A stretch of 32,416 nucleotides of DNA from Chara braunii. Lineage: Eukaryota; Streptophyta; Charophyceae; Charales; Characeae. The stretch spans positions 718,054 through 750,469 of the forward strand of contig BFEA01000232.1 in the NCBI GenBank assembly GCA_003427395.1, written 5' to 3'. Under the pieces are notes generated by a model. The model did no database searches, was not told where the DNA came from, and was given only the letters and a program-made list of their open reading frames with translations. A program made the position numbers and the translations under genes. Shown here in pieces: positions 10,578 to 19,229 of the stretch. How positions within the stretch are numbered: the first letter of the stretch is position 1; each line of letters opens with the position of its first letter.

Positions 10578-10634
10578 AGATCAGGCTAGGGCCTGCTGGC
10601 GTGGTACTCCCTGCTACTGACGTGGCACTGCTGT

Positions 10635-10699
10635 CAGCTGACGTGGCCTGCTGACGTGTCCTGATGACGTGGTCTGCTGATGTGGCCTGCTTACGTGGC
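10635..10699 (+). repeat. Five 13-bp tandem units containing TGACGTGGC
   Basis: Contiguous 13-bp units start at 10635, 10648, 10661, 10674 and 10687, each a variant of CTGCTGACGTGGC. Two related copies occur just upstream (about 10593 and 10615). The core resembles the TGACGTGG hexamer/G-box bZIP site of plants, but regulatory use is only inferred. The array lies 58-122 bases upstream of the element C gag start, in its leader. Confidence 0.75.
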
Positions 10700-11460
10700 A
10701 ACTCACCAATGCCGCCGCAGGGGGTATCCGGAGACAGATAGAGAAGGTAAGACCAGAGGGGGTAACAACATAGGTGGGGAGGGGTGGGTGGGATAATCGC
10801 CCAGATAACGCCCAGATAAGGAGCCACTAATAAAAAAAAAGTTTGAACTTTGCAAAACAAAATTTCGAGAAAATAAAAATCCCGAGTTTTGCAAGTTCAG
10901 TAGGTCTCCCAACCTCCCTCGAAGTGCGAAAGTATCAATGAGAAAAAAAAATTTGAACTTCAGACTGCCAATGATTATCAGGTAGTCAAAATCATAGAAT
11001 TGCGAATATTTTTTTTTTCAAAAAGAAATAACAAGTATTCGGACTTATTCATATGAGAGTATTCGCAGTTTGGAAAATGTTACTGCAAGAGGGACTTCCC
11101 GTTCCGTTTTCATGAAAACGAATTTCGAAAAAAAATATTTCGAATTTCCAATAATGGGAAATTGCAAAAGGAGATCAAAATTTTCGAGAAAAAGATATTT
11201 CGGATTTCCAACAACGAAATTTTGGATTTTCCGAAGAAAAACGAAAACGGAAATTTCAGATGTTGCGCTATTACGATTTTCCATAACAGAAATAGCGAGA
11301 AAACGAAATCCAAGGAAAGAAAAAAAAAATTTGATTTTTGGCAGTGAGGTAAAAATCGTGATTTGGGGGGCTAACTAGTGTTGTAATCAATCAATCAAGA
11401 CTAATCAGCTACCTAGTCCTCGCACACGTGTCCGATCAGGTTGTCCCGATTGACGTGCGG
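10700..11460 (-). other. Leader of element C with a hairpin and an AT-rich repeat patch
   Basis: No gene is recognised. An inverted repeat GAACTTTGCAAAAC (10845-10858) / GTTTTGCAAGTTC (10886-10898) has a one-base bulge and a 27-base spacer. From about 10990 to 11340 the sequence is very AT-rich and built from variants of ATATTTCGAATTTCC; the clearest pair is offset by 60 bases (11135 and 11195). TTTCGAA and GGAAAT motifs recur on both strands. Confidence 0.5.
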
Positions 11461-11473
11461 TGTTCCGATACCA
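11461..11473 (-). other. Possible Met-tRNA primer binding site of element C
   Basis: Read on the minus strand this is TGGTATCGGAACA, sharing the first seven bases of the initiator-Met primer site. It directly follows, after GT, a TGTAACA end at 11482-11476. It lies about 900 bases upstream of the gag start. The short match makes the call tentative. Confidence 0.35.
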
Positions 11474-11934
11474 ACTGTTACATGCCAGTTGGGCGATGTA
11501 CATATAAATCGAGGATCCGCAATGTGATAAAAAGGACTAAATGAACAATGCAGTGCAACTGAAATTTCAACAACCAATGTGCATTCCGATACATACAAAG
11601 TGGTGCTTTATAGCGCAAGGAAGGCTTTCGATACAAGTCCTGACCTGATCGGGACTGGCCTCTTTTATGTAGTACAAGATAACGATGCAGGATGCTAGAA
11701 CACTAATGACTAGCCCACTCAATGTTTCCACGCAGACCAACGTACATCATGCTCATCACAAGGTGAAATGGGGCCTGGCGCTATACACAGGAAGGAGGCG
11801 CCAGGTCCAGACATACATAGACGAAGAGGAAGGGGGAATGGGAAAGTCGTCAACACCAAGTCTCGTTACAAGTCTCAAATAATCCCTCTTCAAAATGTCT
11901 GAAGTCCAATGTCGAGTCTAGATCCAAATGTCAC

Positions 11935-11938
<4 letters not shown>

Positions 11939-11989
<51 letters not shown>
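11939..11989 (+). repeat. (CT)n microsatellite
   Basis: About 25 uninterrupted CT units, followed by imperfect CTCTAT units. Confidence 0.95.
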
Positions 11990-11993
<4 letters not shown>

Positions 11994-12232
11994 TATCTCT
12001 ATCTCGTAGTCTGCTGATGCAGTGAAGTCGGATAGCGAGAGGGTGAGAAGGAGATGGTGGACTGAGAAGAGGAAGAAGAAGAACTCTCTCTCTCCTGTGC
12101 CAGGAACTTACTTGTGAAGATGGCGGTGTGCTGCAGGTACCTCGAAGACGAAGCTGGAGCAATGGCGCCGCAGATAAGTCCCTCTGGCCTCCGCCCAATC
12201 TCTCTCTCTCTAATACTACTCTAGCTGCTATG

Positions 12233-12290
12233 GCGCCCAGCGCTGAAGACTACAGCTAACGCTACTAGCGCCCAGCGCTGAAGACTACTT
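12233..12290 (+). repeat. 35-bp-spaced direct repeat
   Basis: GCGCCCAGCGCTGAAGACTA recurs after 35 bases (12233 and 12268), and a shortened third copy (CCTGAAGACTAC) lies near 12347. Confidence 0.8.
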
Positions 12291-12625
12291 ACTGCTAACG
12301 CTGCTACTACTCCTGCAGCGCTCCTCCAGAGTGCTGCTCCCGAATCCTGAAGACTACCTCCTGCCTCCTAAAGTGCACGTGAAGTGCCTGGGAAGTACCT
12401 AGGAACTATTTGCCTGCCTGCAAGGCGGGCCAATCCTATATAGTGCTCCGTCCAAGAGGCTGCTCTTGCCAATGCCGAAACGTGCCAGACCCTGGCGTTG
12501 AAGCTCAACCAGGGGTTGTCTTGAAAACAGGCCCGAAATGACATGTGCTAAAACCCTGGTTTGTTGCTCGAGTTTCAGGGCATATCGAACCGATGAGGGC
12601 CCGAAAATGGCCCTCAGTTTCAGGC

Positions 12626-12790
12626 TGAAAACGCTCAGGGTAGGAAAGGCCCTGATTTAGCCTGAAACGACCTAGGGCCTGTAGGCCCTTGTTTTCAGGC
12701 TTTTAGGTTGAAACGACACAGGGCCTGTAGGTCCTTGTTTTCTGGCTTTTGGCCTGAAAACGTCACGGGCCTGGAAATGGCCCGTGCAAC
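12626..12790 (+). repeat. 46-bp degenerate tandem repeat
   Basis: Units begin TGAAAACG/TGAAACGAC at 12626, 12663, 12709 and 12755. The last three are spaced exactly 46 bases apart and share AGGGCCTGTAGGCCCTTG and TTTTCAGGCTTTT blocks. Older, more divergent copies seem to extend left to about 12490. Confidence 0.75.
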
Positions 12791-12841
12791 CTGTTGCGGG
12801 CGCAGCATGTAACACGTCATGTTTGCGCAACTGTTGTAACA

Positions 12842-13344
12842 TGGTTTGGAACGACTCCTGTTCAGAGGCACTGAGCAGCTTCCGTTCGGGGGCTCCAATG
12901 TACACGATCTTCGTCATGTGCGTATGTGTTGAAGGGAGTGAGAACACAAAGCAAAAACCATGTACAAAGAAAAGTCACATGTACACATAGATACAAAGTT
13001 AGAAGATATAGAGCGTTTGATGAGAATGTGTTTAGAAAGAAAAAGAAATTGGAAAGTGGGCGACAAAAATCCATTCATCAAGCAGGAGATGAAATCGTTC
13101 ACAGTTTAAAAGGTGGTGAACATTTAACATTTAGCGCGAGTATGTGTACATGAAGAAAGTGTTATAGTTGAAGAATTTATTTACGGTCAATATGCATCCA
13201 TAGTGGTTCACACTCTTTACTGTACATGTGAGTATATGTATCGGGAAAAAGTCTTTTAGTGGGGAAAGTGTCTCTCTTGTCTATTTCTATTTCCCTCGTT
13301 CCGTCTATAGTGTCGGTTTTGTCTTAGTGGCCATGTATGTACAC
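12842..13344. other. 500 bp with no recognisable feature
   Basis: Only short frames of biased composition occur on both strands. Nothing here resembles a domain, RNA gene or element end. Confidence 0.4.
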
Positions 13345-14541
13345 TATCTACTGCTCACCGGCTTCCCAACCAACAATTTTGGTAGCACCATGTCTTTTCC
13401 GATGAGCGATGTTCTCGGGCAAGCAGGCGATCATGTCTCCAATCTCGGAAATGTAGTCACGTTGAATGGTTATCGTGTAGGCGTCTCTTGAGCTTGGAGA
13501 AGTGTGATGGCTCGACGAATGATGTCAGCCCTGAAAGTGGGAAATGGAGGGAGGGTATGCTGTGTTTCTTGATGGTCGAGGAAAATGAGATTGCTCAAGT
13601 ATTCCCATGTGCGAGGCAGGTGGGGATGTTGTAGATTTGGAAGGTATGGCGAGATGCGAGAAGGTCATCAATGAGGGCGGTGGATCTTGTTGTGCCCCAT
13701 GGTCTAGCGGAAGCCACCAAAGGGGGTCCGCTTCATGAGGTGCATGGGGTTGTAATGGTGATTGGTGTGGTGGTGGAGCGTTTGCAATGAAAGAGTGTTT
13801 ATGGTGTGCAGTGGTGATACGCTCATACTAGTACTGCGGGCGAGGTGTTCTCGGAGAACGAATACGGTCGTAGTCATCGTTGATGAGCTTGAGGAGGAAC
13901 GTTTTTGCACGCTGGAGTTGGATGTTGATGTTGGTGGAGGGGTCAGGGCGTTGTAGAGATCGTATTCGGTTCTGTTTGTAGAGGGTGAAGAAATCATAGA
14001 GGTGATGAAATCATAGAGGGTGAAGAAATCATAGAGGTGAAGAAATCATAGAAGGCAGCGTGATCAGTTGTGAGGAAGTCCTCCCACAATATTTGGGTGA
14101 TGATGTGTTCGATGTTGTCTTTGGTCAGTAACCGGAGCCAGTCATCCCATCTATGAGGAGCAAATGATGAAGTGGCAGGGTGGGCAATTGTGGAAGTGGC
14201 CAAAGGAGCGGATTCGGGATTTATTGAAGGCAGGTGAGTAGTCGCGAGTGTTGTTGCGAGGTGGCGGGAGGAGGAGGTAGAAGGGGGTAGCGAAATTTGT
14301 GTGAGGATATCGTCATCGAGGCCAATTTGTGATAAGGCTGGCAACGATGTTTGTGGTAAGGTAGTACTGGCAGCAAGAAGAGTTGTTGTAAAAGCGGAAG
14401 TGGTGGTAGTTGCAGATGTTGATGTAGTTGCGCTTGTAGTCGTTGTTGCAGGCAGCGTCGCAGGTTCCGGAGATGAAGGTATTGATGATGACGACTTCAA
14501 TTTTTTGGGCGACGGCTTGTCTTGGGGGACACCTGCAGGGA
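13345..14541 (-). pseudogene. Unidentified decayed coding region downstream of the Helitron
   Basis: Protein-like sequence runs downward from about 14541 to 13345 but changes frame several times, so the gene is broken or spliced. The first part is a low-complexity Ser/Thr/Ala/Pro tract (14500-14200). It is followed by a compact segment with Trp-Asp-Asp-Trp-Leu-Arg-Leu-Leu and Trp-Glu-Asp-Phe-Leu (about 14160-14060). A Pro/His-rich part with Leu-Trp-Trp-Leu-Pro comes next (about 13760-13690). Then comes Trp-Glu-Tyr-Leu-Ser-Asn-Leu with Arg-Ala-Asp-Ile-Ile-Arg-Arg-Ala (about 13610-13500). The last part reads Gln-Arg-Asp-Tyr-Ile-Ser-Glu-Ile-Gly-Asp-Met and closes Gly-Trp-Glu-Ala-Gly-Glu-Gln-stop at about 13352. 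Just before it lies CTTTCCCTGCAG|GTG (14535-14520), a good 3' splice site. I do not recognise the family. It could be a gene fragment captured by the Helitron or part of an unrelated gene. Confidence 0.4.
13984..14053 (+). repeat. 17-18-bp tandem repeat, four copies
   Basis: Variants of GTGAAGAAATCATAGAG repeat with AAATCATAGA at 13991, 14008, 14026 and 14043. The 17/18 spacing changes the frame of the minus-strand coding region, which reads Met-Ile-Ser-Ser-Pro repeats here. Confidence 0.9.
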
Positions 14542-14582
14542 AAGTGAAAAAGAGAATGTGGTTAAAAGTGAAGACCAGTAAT

Positions 14583-14738
14583 TTAAGTGAGAATTTCTTT
14601 ATATATTATATTAGCAGTTTGGTTAGTGTTTGCAGGGAGAGAGAAGCGAATGTGTGTTGGGTCACCTACCCTCGATGCAGCTACGTAAAGTTGGCCTTGT
14701 GCAAATGGTGTCTGTTGGAGATCGACGCAAGCATGTTT
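14583..14738 (-). pseudogene. C-terminal end of a Helitron helicase
   Basis: This is an intact 51-codon stretch ending in TAA at 14583-14585. It reads Lys-His-Ala-Cys-Val-Asp-Leu-Gln, then Gly-Gln-Leu-Tyr-Val-Ala-Ala-Ser-Arg-Val (helicase motif VI of the Pif1-like Helitron helicase), Gly-Asp-Pro-Thr-His, and finally Asn-Ile-Ile-Tyr-Lys-Glu-Ile-Leu-Thr-stop. This tail is diagnostic for RepHel proteins. The ATPase core (Walker A Gly-Pro-Gly-Gly-Thr-Gly-Lys-Thr and motifs II to V) is missing. The sequence immediately upstream already belongs to the N-terminal half, so a large internal deletion ends at about 14740, and the joint also changes frame. Confidence 0.85.
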
Positions 14739-14744
14739 AATTGG

Positions 14745-17650
14745 GACGGGCGAAGGAGCGGCAAGTTTGTATCTAATGTTTTTTATAGTGTTTCTTTGTC
14801 ATAGGAAGTTTCATCTTCAATAATTTGTGGAATGTTACGACGATAGGGTGTTTCACCAGCAGTTTAATCGTCAATGTGTGGGCGGATCAGGCCAACGTCT
14901 TCGAGTTGTTTTCCTTCTTTTTGCAGGCGGTTATCGATATCCAGAAGGATCATGGTTCTAATGAGGGGGAGAGGAACATCCGCATCACGAAGGTCTCTTT
15001 GGAAGTCTTCAATCATTTGTTGCCAGTGTGTTTCAAATAGTTCGATAGGATCAGTCGGTGCACAGTGCAAAAGTATGTGGACTAACAAATCTTGAACCAT
15101 CACAGAGGATGCAGTAAAGATTGCATCTTGTAAGACAACAACAAATTAAGTATCATCATTGAGTAAGCTTAATGCACGACACGTTGAGTGATATGTCGCG
15201 TGAATTTCGTTATCGACAGTACGTAGGCTCTCAAACGATGTGGCTCGTCGGAAATGGGGTAACAAAAGAAGCATTGGGAGATAAAAATTATCACCTGCGT
15301 TCAGGTGAATCGTGTGTATTCGCCCAATCGTGTTTGTTTTCCGTTGTCGTAACACCCGTTTTTTTTTTGCTTTGTCATGTCAGAATTGTTGGATCATATC
15401 TTTGTATAAAGGTTTTCTTTCCAGGGCAATATTAATGTGTGTAGCGTTCCATTTAAACCATGCGGTAAACTCGGTTTTTGGTGGAGGCATATTTCTCAGA
15501 CGTCGAGTACCTCTTGGTCGGAAATAAACTTGTTGTTTATTTTCAGCATGTACAGGCAGTGCGGCAACAGCAGGATATCGTTCGAAAAGAGAAAAATCAA
15601 AGATTCTCCAACATGCTTCGGCTGCACCGATTGGTCGCATGTCTTGAAATGTTTGAATTTCGTCATTAATGTTTGTCATTCGTCCACCATGGCTCGATCC
15701 GGGCCTTTCATAATGTATTCGAATATATACTGGTAAGCGGCGGTGGAGGCACAAATTTCGACGTTTAGATGACAACAATAACCCAAAAGGAGGAAGGGGT
15801 TGTAGGGAACAACCCAAAAGTTATCGATTCCATCGTTTTTACGTACGACAGCTGTCCCTCCATTGTCTCGGGCTCGGCGACAGTATATGGGATTAGCCCG
15901 TTTCTTCGTTTCATTTTGTACGGTCGGAGAATTCTTTCGGGAAGTGATGAGCGCAGCGATCATTGCGCATGCAGGGAGCTTGCATATTGAAGGGGCCACA
16001 CGGGTTATGTATCATGTGTGTTAGCACGGGTTATGTATCATGTGTGAAGGATCGGGTTTGTAGCGACTTCAGCGCAAACTATGGAATCAATTTGTTCAGG
16101 TGTCGAAATTTTGTATTCATTACTAAATGTGACAACTAAGTGTACATGTGGGAGACCTCGTTTTTGAAATTCTATGACGTATATATATGCTGCAGCCGGA
16201 CCAAATATGTGTGTATTATGAATGTCGTGAATGAGTTGTTGTAAATAACCTTTCAAAACTCTGTCGAGGAGGTCTGATCTATCGGACGGTTGTTGATGAG
16301 GAAAGAGATGTTGTTCAATTTCGAGCCAAGTGCGAATTGCAAGTTATTGTGATAAAAATATTTGAGGGACCGTATTTTTGGTCTTCTGCCATAAAATCTT
16401 GATATCGTCGATGCATGTCTCTCGGGGCGCCGACCAATGTGGCAGGTAAAATAATACGTTGCCCGACATTTTCAGCATTATTGTATTGCATAAGGTGGTC
16501 ATGAATATTCAAATAGAGTTCAACGCGAATTTCGGTTTGATGAAGCCTATTGTATAATAATCAGTCATTTTCTATCTTTGCGAATGCCATGCATACATAC
16601 TCTTGGAATAATCGTGAGGCTCGAAATATCGTTGTCCTTTCGGTGTCTTGGGTGTTAAGGTAGAAGGCGTAAAACTCTTGTGCGGTGATTTCTTGCATGG
16701 AAGAATTTTCTTCATCATCGGTTTCGAGAGTATCTTCACCTGATGGGAATAAGGGAACGTAATGTAGAGGATCGAAAACGCGGTTGGTTTCGTGAATTTG
16801 GACAATACCTCCACCGCGTCGCTGTATGACAATGTCGCAATTGGATGGTTAGTTCCAAAAAACCTTGAGGGTCTATTGTATCTTCGTTCATGTTTGTCAA
16901 TGTTGCGCATCGATATTGATCAGGATATGTCGCTTGTGAATCATATTGTCGGGAAGTTCGGAAACTGTTCTGAAATCTCGCACCCAACGGTTACATTTAA
17001 TAAGGAGGTGGTGGAGCTTTCGCAAAAGATGTTTAATTTGTTGGACCGTTGCGAGCGGGATTTCGAGTGGGAGGTTGAATCTAATTAATCGTATGACATT
17101 AGCATCATGTTCATCCTACGGGTCGTATATGTATAGTTGGGCGAAAGCGCGCTCATGGCCAACATCCGGTATAAGCGGTCCGAGGTTTTGCCACAGCTGA
17201 ACAACAATTCTCACCATTACAGTCCAATCTCCTGGAGGAGGTTGTGGTTCTCGGACAACTTGTGATGCAAGTGCATTATTGAATTGTCGTGCACGCGGTC
17301 GCAACAACCGTCTTTGTGGTGTGTCAATTTCCCATAAACGAAGGATTTGGTCATCAGGTGTGTCGGCTGGTGGGGTATTGCCAGAGCGGCGGATGCACTT
17401 TGCCTTTTCGGCAACAAAGAGTTGTTCCGGTGTGCTCGCGCGGCCATTTCTCTGCACCAGAATGTGCGCATTGTGTTCTATCTCCGAGAGCATATATATC
17501 AGTTGGTATATGTCGTTGAATAATTGATGCGATATGTTTTCACGCACTGTTTTGTCGGGGGGGGGAAAGTGGTCAATGTGTGACTGTCTGTATCGGCGAC
17601 AACATTCAACGTTCACAATTCGAGCTCTTCGCGCGGCAGCGCGTGATGAT
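14745..17650 (-). pseudogene. Helitron RepHel, N-terminal and Rep (HUH) part
   Basis: Rep nicks and joins DNA in rolling-circle transposition of Helitrons. Read downward from about 17650, the Helitron-like N-terminal region shows Asp-Pro-Leu-His-Tyr-Val-Pro-Leu-Phe-Pro near 16755 and Gln-Arg-Ile-Ile-Leu-Pro with Lys-Tyr-Gly-Pro at about 16460-16370. The HUH motif Gly-Leu-Pro-His-Val-His has its His-Val-His codons at 16140-16148. The double-tyrosine motif Tyr-Ile-Phe-Glu-Tyr-Ile-Met-Lys-Gly has Tyr codons at 15727-15729 and 15715-15717; the usual Lys before the second Tyr is Glu. Segments typical of the Rep-helicase linker follow to about 14745 (Glu-Ala-Cys-Trp-Arg-Ile-Phe, Pro-Val-His-Ala, Asn-Phe-Tyr-Leu, Thr-Ser-Phe-Glu-x-Leu-Arg-Thr-Val). 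Several frameshifts and stops break the frame, one caused by a 26-bp duplication. No Helitron 5' TC or 3' CTRR terminus could be fixed. Confidence 0.87.
15999..16046 (-). repeat. 26-bp tandem duplication in Helitron Rep
   Basis: CACGGGTTATGTATCATGTGTG recurs at an offset of 26 bases (15999 and 16025). The length is not a multiple of three, and the Rep reading frame differs on the two sides. Confidence 0.9.
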
Positions 17651-17911
17651 TCGCCTTTGGAGAGGACACGAAAAGGTCACATAGATAACAGTCATGCAAG
17701 GCACATAGAAAACAGAAAACAAAGTGACATGATAGGATTGATAGCAAACGGAGTCGATACATAAAACACACATGTGTCATTTAGATTCGCGGAATATAGA
17801 GTGAGCGAGAGTTCAATTTTTGTTTCCAGTAAAATGGGGAAAAAAAAAAAGATAAAAAGAGCCATTAGCCCGGGGCTTTCATGATCCTTGCACGACCACA
17901 CCATGCGGGAC

Positions 17912-18816
17912 TTGATTGATGGTGGAACATTCAGAGTGTAAGTATACGAGAAACCATGTACACAACAGGGAATGTCGAACGTATACGGATAGCATATGGA
18001 AAAAAAAATGAATGAAAAGAAATTGAATGAAAAGAAATTGAATGAAATTAAATTGAATGAAAAGAAAATGCCGGTGGGTATTGGCACCCCGACCGGTTTC
18101 GACAACCGCCATGTTGTCCTCCTCAGGGGGATTACCTCCTACTTCTCCTTCAAAACTTCACCAAACTATCCACTCTCCCACCTCCGCCGTTATCGCCCAC
18201 CGACATCTCCGGACATACCGACAAGCTCTACGACGTCGGACCCGAAAAGACCTAGTGACGTTTCTATCATCCTAATCTGCGTAGCACGACGAACGTGTTC
18301 GCGCCCCTTCACGTTCGTGCGAACGTGTTCGCACGTTGGTGCTAACAGCTAGCAAACATGTTCGGGTGAACATAATTTTTTTCGTAAAAAACAATTATAA
18401 AATAAATCGGTTTTTGATTTTTAACTCATGATTGGTTCCGAATTTGAACATGACTCCAAGGCAGAAGTTGCTTGTATTATTATTTTACATAATATATATT
18501 TTTTCCAGATTTTTCTGAGGCCTTTTTTCTTTATGTTCGCGTTCGGAGGGTTTTGGGCGCTTGTTCACATTCGGGCAAACTTGTTCGCGTTCTCCTCCGA
18601 ATGTGAACACGGTGCTACGTAGATCCTAATTATAGTCCTCAGAAAAAAAGACAGTCTGGTCCCAGCCAAAAAACGTCGCGTGTATCAAGCGACAAACAAG
18701 TGGTACCATACTGCGACTTGTCGCACGACCAAACAGGGACCTAATGCAAGATGGTACCATCGTAAAAGGAGAACCAAAGTTGAAACCAAACCAAAATTAA
18801 CCAGGTGGACTACCGT
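17912..18816 (-). repeat. Pseudo-LTR copy R1 (3' side)
   Basis: From TTGATTGATGG to GGTGGACTACCGT this 905-bp segment matches 23555-24393 along its whole length, except for an AT-rich middle part (about 18310-18410) and tandem-repeat number. Where the two differ, R1 often has TG or CA in place of CG, for example in the hairpin arms near 18590-18612. Confidence 0.93.
18011..18070 (+). repeat. 15-bp minisatellite inside R1
   Basis: There are four units of AATGAAAAGAAATTG (18011, 18026, 18041, 18056). The partner repeat R2 has only two units (23638-23667). Confidence 0.93.
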
Positions 18817-19229
18817 ATCGAAAAACAAAAAAACCGGTACTCCAAAACGGAAAAGCACACAACTAACTAGACAGTCAACAACCTATTGTAAAGTATCCAG
18901 TTAAACCAAAAACAAAAAACAAAAACGAAGCAAAGAGCCAAAAGTCAAAACGCCAAACTGCTACATCCAAAACGAAAGGCAAACGACAACCCTGTCTTCT
19001 CATAAGCCGACAAATAACCCTGTACTCTCATAACTGCTACATCCGTTAAACAAAGGTAAATCCGACTCACGTCTGTTAGCAAAACCGACAAAAAACTATA
19101 AAGGAACAACAAAGGTGACAGTAAACAAAGAGCAAACCCTGTCCTCTCGTATCCAGTGCACAGAGCAAATCAAAAGGAACAAACGAACAACTTCACTGTG
19201 ACAGGGATGAAATAAAACAGGGATCCAAA
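18817..19229 (-). other. 3' untranslated part of the Penelope-like element
   Basis: No open frame is seen between the end of RT coding and the 3' repeat. The plus strand is rich in CAAA and CAACC blocks (T/G-rich in the transcript). CCCTGTCCTCTC- and CTGCTACATCC-like short motifs recur. Confidence 0.6.

Larger units (their letters stand above)
11476..12841 (-). repeat. Candidate 5' LTR of element C
   Basis: On the minus strand the stretch would open TGTTACAACAG near 12841 and close TGTAACA at 11476, giving the usual TG...CA ends next to a primer-like site. A CCAAT...TATATAG block lies at about 12430-12444. The interior holds the (CT)n tract and short tandem repeats. No second LTR is in the window because the 3' end of the element is lost, so this cannot be confirmed by a pair. 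Confidence 0.3.

Noticed and set aside
11774-11805. CCTGGCGC/GCGCCAGG hairpin as a terminator or Helitron end
   Set aside because: The arms are eight bases with a 16-base loop, no CTRR follows, and it is far from the Helitron on the wrong side.
14541-14665. Intron from GTAGGTGA to TTTCCCTGCAG linking the Helitron helicase to the next coding region
   Set aside because: The helicase frame reads through the supposed donor to its typical C-terminal ending and a stop at 14583, so no intron is needed there. The acceptor may still serve another transcript.
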